NCBI GenBank assembly: GCA_037127255.1
Contig: JBANSL010000018.1
Coordinates: forward strand, 15,845,175-15,909,174
DNA: 64,000 bases
Direction: 5' to 3'
Source of the DNA: Persicaria tinctoria
Taxonomy: Eukaryota > Streptophyta > Magnoliopsida > Caryophyllales > Polygonaceae
Shown here piece by piece: positions 36,298 to 49,093 of the stretch; within the stretch, counting starts at the first letter, position 1, and each line of letters opens with the position of its first letter. Position numbers and translations under genes: made by a program. The notes beneath the pieces are model-generated. The model had not been told where the DNA came from and did no database searches. It saw nothing but the letters and a program-made list of their open reading frames with translations.

Positions 36298-36699
36298 TAA
36301 AGATAAAAATTCGTACAAGGTATGGGATCTACTACTTTAGTTTTAATAACCACGAATACTTACAAATGTTAAACGCTTTTCAGCTACTTTTACTCTCGTT
36401 AATATAGAGTAGTGCTTAGAGTAAAATATAGAAAACTCCAGGCTGAGATCATCTAGTCCACACTCACGGTCCATTATATAGTCCGTATCACTTGGTTGGA
36501 TATGCTTAATTATTTTATTAATTTTATTAATAAATGGGGTAGTTTTATAATTGTTTTCAACTAATAAAAAAAGGGGACTATAGAAGGGACTATAAATGCG
36601 GACTAGAGCATCCTCACCGAAAATGGGTGAGTGATCCCCATTGGGGTTGTCTGAACTTTAAGAGGAAGGAAGGAAGAAGACAAGAGAGTGATCCCCAAT
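36298..36699 (-). other. orphan promoter/spacer of a lost array unit (unit 4)
   Basis: Homologous to the promoter and spacer of copy 3 from TAAAGATAAAAATTCG onward, up to TCCCCAAT (36692-36699). The gene that should lie to its left is absent; element VI is joined here instead. Confidence 0.65.
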
Positions 36700-37580
36700 T
36701 AGACATGTCAAACGGATCATTTGGGTCGAGTCACTTCGGGTCCCGGGTAAAACGGGTTCCGAATATATTCGGGTTGACTAAAACCCGAGTTTGACCGGGT
36801 TTCGGGTCAATTTCGATTTTGTCAATTTTTTCTTTTTTAAATTAAAAAAATCATGATTTGATAATTTTGTGATAATTTTAAAATTCTAAAATTATAGACG
36901 TGGTTCATAAGTTCTATTTCTTGTAATTATATACTATAATTTATTTTTATTATTTCTCATAATTTTTAATAAAATGTAATAATTTATAAATATCAAAATT
37001 TTAAAAATAAAATAAAATAATTTTATTAAAAATTTGATATTTTATATATTATTAAATTTTACTATAATATTATCTGATTTTTATTAGTTCTGATAATTTT
37101 AAATAAAATGTAATAATATATAAAATATCAAACATTTATATAATTTTTTAAAAATAATTCATGCATTTAGTAATGAGCATTGAATTATTTTAATATTTAA
37201 TATTTTTTAGAATTTCTATCTTCTTAAAAAAGGTGTTGAAAAATAAAAAATAAAATACTATCTATCGGACGGAGTATTACACAATACAAATAAATATAAA
37301 AGTTGATTTGAAAATGAAAGATTAAGTGATTGTAATTATAAAATACAATAAATTGGAATCTCCATAAAAAAATTAATCATATATATAATTTTAAATCAAC
37401 CGGGTCAATCAGGTCATCGGGTAAATCGGATCGAAACCCAGATTACCCAAAAAAATTTCAGGTTTTCGGGTTCGGGTCGGAAAAAATTTCTGGATTAAAA
37501 TTTCCGGTTTCGATCGGATTGGAAAATTTCCGGGCATTCAGGTCGGGTCGACCGGGTCAGGTAGTGTTTTGACAAGTCTA
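36700..37580. mobile_element. non-autonomous hAT element, array unit 4
   Basis: 881 bp, TAGACATGTCAAA / TTTTGACAAGTCTA ends, each with one substitution relative to the other units. TCCCCAAT flanks at 36692-36699 and 37581-37588. 37581-37903 is the shared LTR tail and 37904-38220 the 3' flank of copy 5. Confidence 0.8.
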
Positions 37581-38220
37581 TCCCCAATACAAATTCAAAA
37601 TACCCGAAATTAATCATCGAGACCCGCCCTCTCGATCTTACCCCGACCCGATCAGAATGACGTTTCAAAATCACGAGGGTATTGACATCCAAGTTTATTT
37701 CAAATCCCAAGGTGAAAAGATGGAATCAATCCTCAAAAGTTCTAAATCAGGCCGGAATCCATTTTAAGGATTTTAAAGTAGGATTATTATATTGAGGACA
37801 AGAAATTTCAAAATATCCGAAATTTCCTTCTAAATTCCATTTCGAATATTTTATTTTTAAAATATTTTATTTAAAAATCATTTTTAAAATCAAGGCCCTT
37901 ACAACTTCAAGTGATTTGGGTTAAGAATATTATTCTTTGGTGAGATCGAGGTCGATCTAATTCATGCTTCGACTTAATTGAATGTATTGAAATCACATGC
38001 GAAGTATCTATCACAATCTCCCAACAAGCTCATACAAACTTGTGAAACTAAGAAAGAAATACAAATTAATTTTATGGGGAAACTAAAACGAGATTGGAGT
38101 CGGTCTGATTGATTAAGAATATATAGATAAAAGATAATTAAATCATTAAATATTATTACAAGGAAGAGGGAAATAAATTTTAAAAAAGCATTTAAAATGC
38201 TAAACCCCACCAGAGCTCAA

Positions 38221-41200
38221 TCATTTGATGTTGACTTGAATGATTCGACCGTTGAGGGGCTGAACAGGCCTTGGATTGTTCAGATTGAAATTGTTCTGTA
38301 GATCTTTGATTACACTTGCTTGTCTTATCGTCATTGTTTGTGGCTGATCCAACCATTCATATCATTGATTAAGAAATTTCAATTGATAAGTAGGGGACAA
38401 AAATCTCCCAAACACACACATACACACACACACTGTATATATATATATATTCAAGTTACAAAAAATTTGAGTGTAACTTACATCTGTTAGGAACCACCTT
38501 ACTCCCTCCGAACAAGGCGGGAAGGTGAGAGAACCTTTGTATGTCATGTAGTTTCCAATTGGGATTTTGTTGAGCAAATTTCCCATTTCCGCGAATTTAT
38601 CCTTTGGTACTTGTTCGGCCCATTTATTGCCTTGCTCAACACGACTCATTTTTTTTGCTAGTTTAGCCATCTCGGGTTCAACCTACATATTTTTACAACA
38701 AAACGTATATGCACATACGGGTAAATAATAAACCATTGAGCTTTTCTTGGCCAATTTAGTCCTTGAAAAATTGTTACTATATAGAAATTACATACTGCAA
38801 CAACAATAGGATCGGATGGCCCAATATGGTAGACGGTAGCTATGATGACCCCTTTTAGATCATATGTAAGGAACCATTGTTGCAACTTTGCAACAAGTCT
38901 AGATACAACAAATTCCAATGTTACAAATTCTGACTGAAACTCCAACCAAAATATTTTTTTTATAAAAGAATAAAAATAAAAATAAAATAATTGGGTAATA
39001 ATTTGTAACGGCCCGGGATTATGATTCCCGGGTTACGTTTCAAGGGATGAAACCCCTCGTTAGGATCTTGCGCCCCGAGTACAGGTTGAAAGTTTGAAAT
39101 TCTATCATAACATTTTGAAGTGGGATTTCATACCCAAAATTCGGAGGGATCGTTGGAATCCTCGGGGAAGTCCCCTGTACCTGTCATAAGTCTAAGCGTG
39201 GAAAACCAACAGTCATGCAAATAGTATAATCAAGGTGTAATACAAGAGGGTGACACGGCAGAGCCGAGTCAAAACCAAATTAATAAGCGTATTCATCGAA
39301 ATTTAATATACAATGTCAGTGGAGTTAAACCGTTTCTTTGAGATCGCCCAAGAGAGTTCCCACGTCACGGAAACAAAGAATAATCATGCTGTAAAACAAA
39401 CCTAAAAAAAAATGTATGCGGGGCGGTGTCAGATCGAAGCCCTACGCAATATAATCCCAAACAAGCAGACATATACACACGCTAGTCCTAATAAAGATGC
39501 TTCTAGATGCAAGGCGGAATATTAACACACTAGCATGGTCCTAAGATCAAGTGCATAAATATAATAAGGCCTTAACACCGAATACCAAGTGGTATATCCC
39601 TCTCCTACCTCCACCCCCTTCCGATAGGGCGGAGACTGGCCAGCTCGTGAATGCATTCCATATAATCGGGTGGCACGCATGCCCAACCCGTATCCACAAT
39701 AAAGCCCGCAGGCATCTCATAATATAAGGAAGTTCATGACTCGATTGACTCAGGACGGGACCCGATGAGACTAGGTCGTCCTATAACCCTAGCAATGACT
39801 CTAGTTACTTCACAGATAACGGCCGTTCTGTTTACAAAAGCAATGAGTAAACGAATGCTCAATCATGAGTGCAATCCTAGCAGGATACTACATGACATGC
39901 TTTATTATGAATGCAAGCACCTAGTATGCACATGGCTACAAGCAGGGAGATCTCTTTTCGAATCTGAGTGAGCTCATATAGGAACTCACCTGGCTATGCA
40001 GAACATCATAATAGAAGGTCTGCCATACATCATTCATAATCATAAAGTATCACCTAGATACACATCAGAACATGTATGTATAAGTCTACATCTAATTATC
40101 CAAGCACTCAAGCACAACATACAACGGGAATAGCAACCATATCGCAATCATCATTCCGTCAAGTTCAACCATTCATCATATCACCACAGTCCATAAAACC
40201 ACATCATTCTCCATATTCCATTCAACCACTTTCGCATTCTCATAATAACATATCCGCATTTTTAATATCTCAACCGTTCATCATATATAATCATACGGTA
40301 TAGACAGGCGATAACATAACTCTAACATCTCATCATGCTATTAGTCACCCAATCATGCTATTAGACAATCATTCACATCAATCATGCTAGTTAGTCACCG
40401 ATCACACAATTCCCGAGTTAATCCCGAAAACCGATTCGAAAACCAAGTTAACTAGTTAGAAATTCCGTCATCTTGAGAATGCTCACCAAATTCCTTTGAA
40501 ATCCCAACCACTTTTATTAAATAAAATCATTCATATATTAATCTACCAAAACCGCCCTTATTTTATAAAAATTACAGACTGACCCCGTTATTTTATTAAA
40601 TACCAAAACCGAGCCTCACTTGATTTTTATATTTCAAAAACCGAACATATGTTAATAGAAATGGGTCAAGGTTCATTTGATTTGTTTTTAAATGAATAGG
40701 CCCAACAAAACAGGCCCAAAAGCCATCCTCATACTCCCCCAATTCCGGCCTCAGAAGGAAAGAAAGAAAGGAGTGGCCCAGGTTGCTGATGTGGCAAGCT
40801 GGGGTCCGCAGTCTCCTTCAACCTTCCTCTTCTTCGGCAAATCAAGAAGCAAGAGAAAGAGGGAGCCTGAAAGTGACGGGGCTGAGCGCCGCCGACGGAG
40901 CTCTTAGCGATGGTCGATTGCAGCTCGCTCAGGCTTCCTCCTCTCTCTCCCGATCTCGCTCTCAGCTCTCTCGCACCCGCTCTGACCTGCTCGCTCGCTC
41001 CTGGCCCTGCTCACCGCTAACGCTGACCTCCCATCCTCACGCTCTCGACCTCACTCTCAACCTCCCCGTTACTCACTGTCTCTCTTCGATAAGTTAGCAC
41101 AAGAAGCACGAAATCGGGACTAGGATTGAAAAGGAGGGGTTTGGGAAGCTCACCGAGGGGCGTCGACTCGCCGGAGTTCACCGTCGGGACTCGATTGGGG

Positions 41201-44200
41201 CTCGCCCGGGGCTCGGGCTACGTTCCTCGGCCTAGATCGGAAGTAAATGTGTGAAAGGTGAAGCTTTTCGGGGTGTTTGGTCGGAAAAAGGGAAAGGAGC
41301 TTACCGAGGTGCTCGATCGGGAAAATAGGGGAGCAGAGGAGGAAGGATGACGTCCACGGCGGTTCGGGTTGCTCCTGGACTGGTCGGCTGCGCGGGGACG
41401 TAGAAGAGGAGTGCAAAGAAGCTCCGGTGGTTGACTCGCAATGAACGGACAGGAAGAGGATCCGAGGTGCTTGGCGCTCGGGCGGATCTGGGGTGATTTC
41501 CGAAATAGGGTGGGGGGGGTGTCGCTGCGTTTGGTGGCCGACGATGGAGGTGACGCTGTCTGTGGTGGTGACGGTGTGGTGGGGGCGGCAATCAACAAGG
41601 AGGAGGGGGATAGGTTGATTTGTTCCTCAGTAACTAAAAAGGGGGAGAAGGGGGGAGTTTGGTTTTTTTGGGTTGAAAATGAAATGTGGGGAGAATGAGC
41701 AAAGTTCTGCCTTTTTCTTTGAAGAGATGAAGCAGGTAGGCAGAGTGTTTGACCAATTCAGAAAATGAAAGGTGTTGTTTGGTTTGGTGAGAACATGGAT
41801 ATTAAAAAAAAGGGTTTGTGTGTTTGAAACCATTTGAATCAACTATCAAGGAGGGGAGGGTTGGCGTGAGGGCTGTAGATTGCCAAAATGGGGGAACAAC
41901 AGCTGTAAGGAAGGGAAAGGTGTGGATTGCTACTAGTCCCAAAATAAGAAATCAAGCTGGCTTTTGAAACTTCAGGATGAGAGGATAAGATTTTACCCAA
42001 ATTGAAAAGAGTGAGATGGAGATTGAAATTAGATAATAATAGGTGAAAGATGACGAAATTTGTGGTTCCGAGTCAGAAATTTGGAATTTTCGACGATTGG
42101 TCTCTCGAGTCCAGCTCTCTCGATCAATTATATTTTCGAAATTTCGAGGATGATGTCGTCATGTTGAGTTAGTTTCTAGAATTTTATTCGAGGTCGGAAA
42201 TCCGTTCCATGAGTTCTAAAATCCGATTTAACGAGTTTTCCTTCAAATTCCGCTTTTAAGTTCATTTTGATTTTCTTTTACCGAGAAATTAGGATTTAAA
42301 AATCCGAGCCTTTACATCATCCACCTCTAAAAACAAGTCTCGTCCCCGTGTCTAGGGCTGGTATCTGAGCCGAACAGCTCGAGCTCGGCTCGGGCTCGGC
42401 TCAGAAAAGCTCGAACTCGGCTCGTTCAAAGAGGTAAAACAAGCCGAGCTTGAACAACATTTTAGGCTCGAACCGAGCCCGAGCCAAGCCCGAGCCGAGC
42501 TCGAGCCGAGCTCAAAAGCTCGATACATAAGATTACTAAAATACCCCTAGGGTTAGGGGGTTTAGGCGTGAGCGTGAAAACTGGAAAGCGCTTTGCATAA
42601 TCACATTCGGCGGCCGCTTGCTTCTCTAGTTCTCTTCTCTCTCCTGTTGTTCGTTTAGGGTTCTGGATCGCTCGTCCTTCACTCACTCCCTCAGGCGGCG
42701 CCGGTGAACAGCATCGCTCGTCCTTCCTTCCCTCAGGCGGTGACCGTGAACAACATCGCTCGTCCGTCCTTCTGGTAGGTTCGTTCACCTGTTGTTCGTT
42801 CGGCAGTCTTCGTTCTCTCCTTGTTCCCTGGTTCCTTAGTCTTCGTTCTCTCCTTGTTACTCCCTCGTTAGACGTTAATCTTCAGGATGTCTTCCAATAC
42901 TTTGTTCGTTAATCTTCGTTCGGTTGTCTTCTAGGCTTCCAGCAACAGCACAGGTAAGCCTCCCTTCTTGTTACTCCCTCGTTCATTGTTCAAGCAGCAG
43001 CATCTTCTGATTCTTCTTGTTCAAATTCGTTTGTAGAACACGTGGATTTGTTCGGATTTTCACTTCTGGTTCATCTTCTTCTTCCCCTTACTCCCTGATT
43101 TGTTTGGTTTTTGTCTCAAAAAAGAAAACAGTAAATAGATTATTTCAATTGATTATTCAGTCAGTTTATAAATCTGTATGTAATTCTAAATAAGCAATTG
43201 ATTTGTATTTGCTGGATGAAAAGAAAAGAGTGAACACGTTAATTGTAAATGTATTTAGTCAATTTGTAATTGGGGGTTTGTACAGAAAATATCTACTTTT
43301 CATTTTGATTTCAGTACTAGTTGTACAAATTCCTTTATAGATAATAAAGAGCTCAAACGAGCCTATCGAGCTTGAACAGCTCAAACGAGCCTATCGAGCC
43401 TGAACGAACGAGCTTGGGCAACGAGCTTGAACGAGCCTAAGCTCGTTCGTTCGCCTTGAACGAGCCTATCAAGCCGAGCTCGAGTATGTGATTGGGCTCG
43501 CGAGCCGAGCTTGAAGGCTAAAAAAAGCTCGTATAGATTTTAGGCTCGAGCTCGGCTCGGCTCGTCCCCCGTTCGAGCCAAGCTTGAACAAGCCAAGCTC
43601 GGCTCGTTCGGCTCGAATACCACCCCTACCCGTGTCTAAAACCAAAACAATATAGGGGATGAAGTTTGAAATTGATGAGTTCAAGGACCATGTCTAAAGG
43701 ATCTTGTAATCATCTCGGTTGCGTCTTCCGGGATTCTCACAACATCCTAGTCACGATCGTGACATATCCAATTGGCCTTGACAAGTATGCAATAAGCGCC
43801 CCTATCACATCCTCGCTTCGACTTTTCGGAAGTACCACAACTCTAAAAGTTCCACAATACCATCATTAAGTCTTAGCAAGCACCCTACAAGCGCCCTTAT
43901 AAAATGCTTGTATCCACTTCATGAAGTATCATAGAGTTGCCCGGGTTTGAAAAGTTTTAAAATGTTTCCTCAATTCGAAAAGGTTTGGGTTCAAAATCAT
44001 TAAAGTTCTTAATCCCGTTCAATTCCCAAAATCCAAGTTAGTTCTTTTTAAACACCATTCAAATTTCCCTAACCTAACGTTAACCAAGCAAGCTTCAAAT
44101 TTCAGGAGGTGGAATCATCCACCTCTAAGGGCTAATCCCATATTTCCTCCCTAGGTTCCGGGTCATAATCGAAATTCATCAATTCAATCTTATCATTCTA

Positions 44201-45841
44201 CAATTCGAGTTCAAGGCATCATGTAACATATCAATCATATCATACATTCATAAACAGGTCATACTCATGTCACGGATAGTCACATATCATAACATACCTA
44301 GCATAGTATCATATATACTAAGATTTGTCATGTCATATCACAGAGGTTACACATCATATCAATCGGATAATCACATCATACTCACGCTAACTACCAATGC
44401 AAGCATCATCGCATCAGAGACAAATAGGTACTTCCATACACTAGCATTTTACCAAGTTCAGGGGATAACTATTGTTAGTACTAACAACTCGCTATTGTCT
44501 ATGGCAATACATCCGGGAATTAACATAGTCTATAGGATAGGATATGCACAACATTTGGCCCTCAAGTAACGCATAACACTAGATCCCATCCCTGAGAAAA
44601 CTGGCTATAACTATCGCCCAAAATACGACACGAAAACTACTCATCATCTCTCGCATCAAGATCAACCTCATCTAGGTCTACCAACTCAATCCGACACTAG
44701 TTCTAATTACCATTGCATTCCGATGTGTACAACATTTCTAGCCTCTTAACTATCCGACATTCAAGGTCTACATCACAAGCCAATTATATTTTCGAGTCAG
44801 AAATTTGGAATTTTCGACGATTGGTCTCTCGAGTCCAGCGCTCTCGATCAATTATATTTTCGAAATTTCGAGGATGATGTCGTCATGTTGAGTTAGTTTC
44901 TAGAATTTTATTCGAGGTCGGAAATCCGTTCCATGAGTTCTAAAATCCGATTTAACGAGTTTTCCTTCAAATTCCGCTTTTAAGTTCATTTTGATTTTCT
45001 TTTACCGAGAAATTAGGATTTAAAAATCCGAGCCTTTACATAATTAATGTACTTTTTCCCATCAATAGTGTGCTCTGAGGGTGTGTGCCAACGCAAGTCG
45101 GATAGCGTGTAGGTCTCGCCATCTAGTATCAATTCATTCTTCCCTTTTAGCAACAACTATATTCCCATGAATTGTTGAAATTGTTAAAGGAAAACTTTAT
45201 GTGAGCATAATATAATTTTGATAGATAAATAAATAATTGATTTGGAGAGGAAAAATAAGAAATAAACCTTTGCGCCTAAGCCATCGGTCATAAGGGTAGC
45301 ATTGGTGACTTGATAGACAACCTTCAAAGGCGATAACTCTTTATTGATGACGGCCTTTTTGGTGTCAATATTAATTGGAGATTGTTGGGTTCCAGTTCCG
45401 CAAAGTTTGTTAAGAAGCTTATTGAGTCCCCATTTTGTTGTATCTTGATAGTTCAGTGGTTCTTTATAACATGTATTCAAGTTAGTCGCATACATTAAAA
45501 CCAACATCGATTTTACAACGTCTGGTATAATAACAATAATAACAATGATTTTCTATGAGATATTCTATTTAATTTCTTCCAAAAGAGTTTATCCATATTT
45601 ATAACAATCAATCCGTCTAATAAACATATTCCAATTTAAATTCGTATTATACAATTGAACTCAAATTAATAGAGGTAAACTCTTTAAATAATATAAATGA
45701 AACAAATATTAGATATGGAGAGATAGAAAAAGAAGCATCTTAATGATATATACCAAGCTTAGGTACATCAGCATAAGCGTTTTGGCAGATAAAAGCATTG
45801 CCGATGAAGAATAAGCTTATCAAAAATAAAGAATTTGACAT
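38221..45841 (-). CDS. alpha-carbonic-anhydrase-like secreted protein, copy 5 (exons intact, 6-kb insertion in intron 3)
   Basis: Exons: 45754-45841, 45268-45521, 45053-45156, 38796-38898, 38482-38682, 38221-38343. They join to 290 codons without a stop. Exons 1-3 are almost identical to copy 3. Exon 4 differs in Glu153 to Lys (the position of Glu117 near the zinc site) and exon 6 in Ala to Pro. Zinc ligands are Arg, His, Gln as in copy 3. Splice ends are GT-AG. Element VII (39004-45040) sits in intron 3 only 12 bases beyond the donor side of exon 3. Whether the enlarged intron is removed correctly cannot be judged here. The TATA-like motif is at 45912-45921, at the same spacing as in copy 3. 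Confidence 0.8.
39004..42316 (-). repeat. complete LTR of element VII
   Basis: 3.3 kb. The segment 39001-39160 resembles the solo LTR starts at 5837 and (reversed) 35748. 40780-41600 is GC-rich with overlapping frames on both strands, like the corresponding parts of LTR VI and IV, and is not a gene. Confidence 0.7.
42353..43628. mobile_element. non-autonomous hAT element nested in element VII
   Basis: 1,276 bp with ends TAGGGCTGGTAT / ATACCACCCCTA and 8-bp duplication cccgtgtc (42345-42352, 43629-43636). Both ends are built from repeats of GAGCTCGG/CCGAGCTC-type words (42360-42530, 43350-43610). The centre has no transposase frame. Confidence 0.8.
43637..45040 (-). other. remaining interior and truncated right LTR of element VII
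   Basis: 43637-44789 has no recognisable coding region; it includes CACCTCTAAGGG polypurine-like sequence and ATCATATC-rich stretches. 44790-45040 is the truncated LTR end. No retrotransposon protein could be read. Confidence 0.5.
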
Positions 45842-46536
45842 CTTAAACATTTTTTCAGTGTTTTTTTCCCTTTTTTTCTTTTTTTTTTCCCAACCCGATT
45901 CAATTGTAGGTGATATATAGCTAATAAAGGTGCCCTTTATAGTGAATGTCTCCCATATTTGATTCTTATAACCAATTTTCTCTGCCATATGTTTTTTCTT
46001 ATTTTTAGTCTTTTTTTTAGATAATATATTTAACATTTTCAAAGCAGTTTGAATATAACCAGATCTTCAACAATTTTGTAGTATTTTTTTATTTTAAGGT
46101 ATTCACTGATTTTAAGGGTTCTTTAACATTGTTCTAAAAATATATAAAGATAAAAATTCGTACAAGGTATGGGATCTACTACTTTAGTTTTAATAACCAC
46201 GAATACTTACAAATGTTAAACACTTTTCAGCTACTTTTACTCTCGTTAATATAGAGTAGTGCTTAGAGTAAAATATAGAAAATCCCAGGCTGAGATCATC
46301 TAGTCCACAATCACGGTCCATTATATAGTCCGTATCGCTTGGTTGGATGTGCTTAATTATTTTATTATTTTTCTTAATAAATGGGGTAGTTTTATAATTG
46401 TTTTCAACTAATAAAAAAAGCGGACTATAGAAGGGACTATAAATGCGGACTAGAGCATCCTCACCGGAAATGGGTGAGTGATCCCCATTGGGTTTGTCTG
46501 AACATGAAGAGGAAGGAAGGAAGAGGACAAGAGAGT
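45842..46536 (-). promoter_or_regulatory. promoter and spacer of copy 5
   Basis: Nearly identical to 28063-28759, with TATA-like sequence at 45912-45921. It ends at the same base before LTR piece V as copy 3 does. Confidence 0.5.
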
Positions 46537-47799
46537 TGTAACGACCCGAAATTTAAGTACCCGAATTAACCTCCATAAACCTACTTAGAAGGTAAATAAG
46601 GTTCGGAGTACTAGATTACCAGGGAACGTTATAGGAGAAGTTTGATCTTCTCCCGTGAGGTTTGGATCTTACGACCGAGTACGAGTTATTATTAGGTTCA
46701 TTTAAGCGGAAGATTTAGTTGTCAAAAGATGGGGATTGCGAACCCCGAAAAGATCGTAAGCCCGTTGGAGGCTTTACCTGTCCTAGACTATCGTGAAAAT
46801 GTTTCGAATAGAAATAAAAGCGGAAATCATAAATACAACAAAACGCCACGGTCGCGCCGGGTCAAAACGATAAAACGTATGAGCAAAAGAGTACGAATGT
46901 CAAGTGCCTCCCTCACTCTAATCGTCCAAAAGATCTGTCCCGACAACCATCCACATAAGTAAGTCATATCGGGTAAGGGGTACCTGAATCTAAAAACAAG
47001 AAATAAATCGGGGTCAATCATCGGAAATATACACACTCAATTCCATATAAAGAGGCATACTTAAACTACATGAATGTTAAAATGTAACACATAAGCAAGT
47101 GTATAGATATATATAAATGCGTAATAAACACACAAGGGCCCGTATCATCATCATTATCATCATATCATAATATCTTATCAAACGTACTCATCCTCCTCAA
47201 ACATACTCATCCTTCTCAAACATACTCATTCTTTCTCATCATAAGCCTTCCATCATTTCATTCGTGTTCCATCGAGTATAAGTCATTTATTCAGATTTTG
47301 ACGACCGTCCTACCATGGACACATAGCATACATATGAATTATTGGATTTACTAAGTTCATCATACGTCATATTACCGGTTTATATTCATAAACATGTTAC
47401 TAGGTCGCGTGATGCATGAAAACTCTCGATAAGACAAAGAGTATCACATAAATCCATCATGAGTAAGTCTAGGGGACTTACCTGGAGTCCGGAGAATAAG
47501 CAAGCAATAAAGTGCACAACCAAGGATCCAATCAACAAGAGCCTATTAATTTCATTAAGCTTTCATTAGGTGGCATTCTAATGCATGGTACCCAACCTAA
47601 TAATCAACATACATCCACATGAGGTTCACGATTCTATAGATTACACACATTGGTTAAGTGATCCGGACTTAAACAGTTATAATCTATATCGTATTATCAC
47701 ACAATCGATTTTCTTCTTATCGGATCATAAGCCAAGTTATGGGTATACTTCATTTCTGTATTTTATATGCTCTAAGTTTCGGTTATGTCATCACATATT
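46537..47799 (-). mobile_element. second copy of LTR piece V, truncated
   Basis: Closely matches 28760-30030, inserted at the same position of the spacer. It breaks off at CATCACATATT, where a reverse-transcriptase fragment of another element follows. It is part of the duplicated block 27260-30030 / 45041-47799. Confidence 0.8.
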
Positions 47800-47811
47800 G
47801 TAGCACACAAC

Positions 47812-48573
47812 CTAAACCTGAACTCGAAGATCGTGCGTGGGGTATGACTCCTTCCCTGGCTTCAGCTGGCATGAAGCGTAAGCAATGACCCGAGCCCTCT
47901 GTTGTAGCACACAACCTAAACCTGAACTCGAAGCATCCGTGTAGACCACGAAGTCCTCCGTCCCCTCTGGTAGTGCTAACATTGGCGCGGATGTCAACTT
48001 CTGCTTCAGCAGATCAAAACTGGCCTGGCACGCCGGGCTCCACTCGAAAGGTACTCCCTTCTTCATCAGCTGCGTCATCGGCCTAGCTATGCTGAAGAAG
48101 CCCTCGACGAATCGTCGGTAATAGCTAGCCAAACCTAGAAAAGACCTGATGTCTCTGACGTTCTTGGGGACCTCCCAAGCAACGAAAGCATCAACCTTCG
48201 ATGCGTCTACTGATATCCCTGCTGCGGATATAACATGACCAAGAAACATCACCTCGGAGAGCCAGAACTCACACTTGCTAAACTTCCAGAACAGTTTATG
48301 CTTCTGCAGAATCCTCAACACAATCCTCAGGTGCTCAGCATGCTTCTCTCTGCTCCTCGAGTAGATCAAGATGTCATCGATAAATACCACCACGAATCTG
48401 TCAAGAAAATCGATGAGCACCATGTTCATCAACTCCATGAAAGCGGTTGTCGCGTTGGTTAGCCCGAATGGCATAACCACAAACTCGTAGTGTCCGTATC
48501 TAGTCCTGAAGGCCGTCTTCGGGATGTCCTCTGCCTTCACCCTCAGCTGGTGATAACCCGAACGCAAATCTAT
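47812..48573 (-). pseudogene. Ty3/gypsy reverse transcriptase-RNase H fragment
   Basis: About 250 codons starting inside RT motif [12 protein letters not shown] and continuing through [20 protein letters not shown], the catalytic FIDDILIYS, the connection ([15 protein letters not shown]) and the first RNase H motif ([15 protein letters not shown]). N-terminal RT, most of RNase H and integrase are missing. At the left end about 30 bases of the RNase H start (GTAGCACACAACCTAAACC) are repeated out of frame at 47799 and 47904. It resembles chromovirus pol. Confidence 0.88.
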
Positions 48574-48842
48574 CCCCAATACAAATTTCCGGGCATTCGG
48601 GTCGGGTCGACCGGGTCAGGTTGTGTTTTGACAGGTCTATCCCCAATACAAATTCAAAATACCCGAAATTTATCCTCGAGACCCGCCCTCTCGATCTTAC
48701 CCCGACCCGATTAGAATGACGTTTCAAAATCACGAGGGTATTGACATCCAAGTTTATTTCAAATCCCAAGGTGAAAAGATGGAATCAATCCTCAAAAGTT
48801 CTAAATCAGGCAGGAATCCATTTTAAGGATTTTAAAGTAGGA
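48569..48842. mobile_element. hAT terminal remnant and LTR tail of another array unit
   Basis: Only the last about 55 bases of the hAT element remain (to 48639), joined to the RT fragment through the sequence CTATCCCCAATACAAAT. TCCCCAAT and the shared LTR tail follow to 48842. It shows that at least one more array unit existed. Confidence 0.65.
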
Positions 48843-49093
48843 CTAGTACAATTCCCGCGCCACGGCGCGGTTTTTTAAAACTAAAATATTAATAATATAT
48901 ATAAATATATAATAAAATACTAATAAAAGTTAAGATAAAAAAAACTTTACCATAAATGTATATATCTTATAATTCTGAAATATTTATTTTTATATATCTT
49001 ATAATTCTGAAATATCTTATACACAAATGTAGATATTTTAAATCACTCAGTAATAATAATATCAATATCATTGTAACTTTTTTAGAAATTAAG
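48843..49093 (-). mobile_element. truncated Helitron-like 3' end
   Basis: On the minus strand the sequence ends with a GC hairpin (CCGCGCCGTGGCGCGG), a short spacer and CTAG, placed exactly between A and T of a site that is uninterrupted in the other units (aaagtaggATtattata). Hairpin plus CTRR and an AT target are Helitron features. The remaining about 250 bp are AT-rich with a repeated ATATCTTATAATTCTGAAATA; the 5' end is missing. Confidence 0.55.

Larger units (their letters stand above)
39004..45040 (-). mobile_element. element VII: degraded long-LTR gypsy-type element in intron 3 of copy 5
   Basis: TGTAACGGCCCGGG...CGAGCCTTTACA, with a perfect target duplication taatt (38999-39003, 45041-45045). 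The left LTR is complete (39004-42316). Only the last 250 bases of the right LTR remain (about 44790-45040, matching 42062-42316 closely). Between them is an interior without pol frames, holding a hAT insertion. Next to 42316 the minus strand reads TTTTTAGAGGTGGATGA, a plausible polypurine tract, in agreement with minus orientation. Confidence 0.75.
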
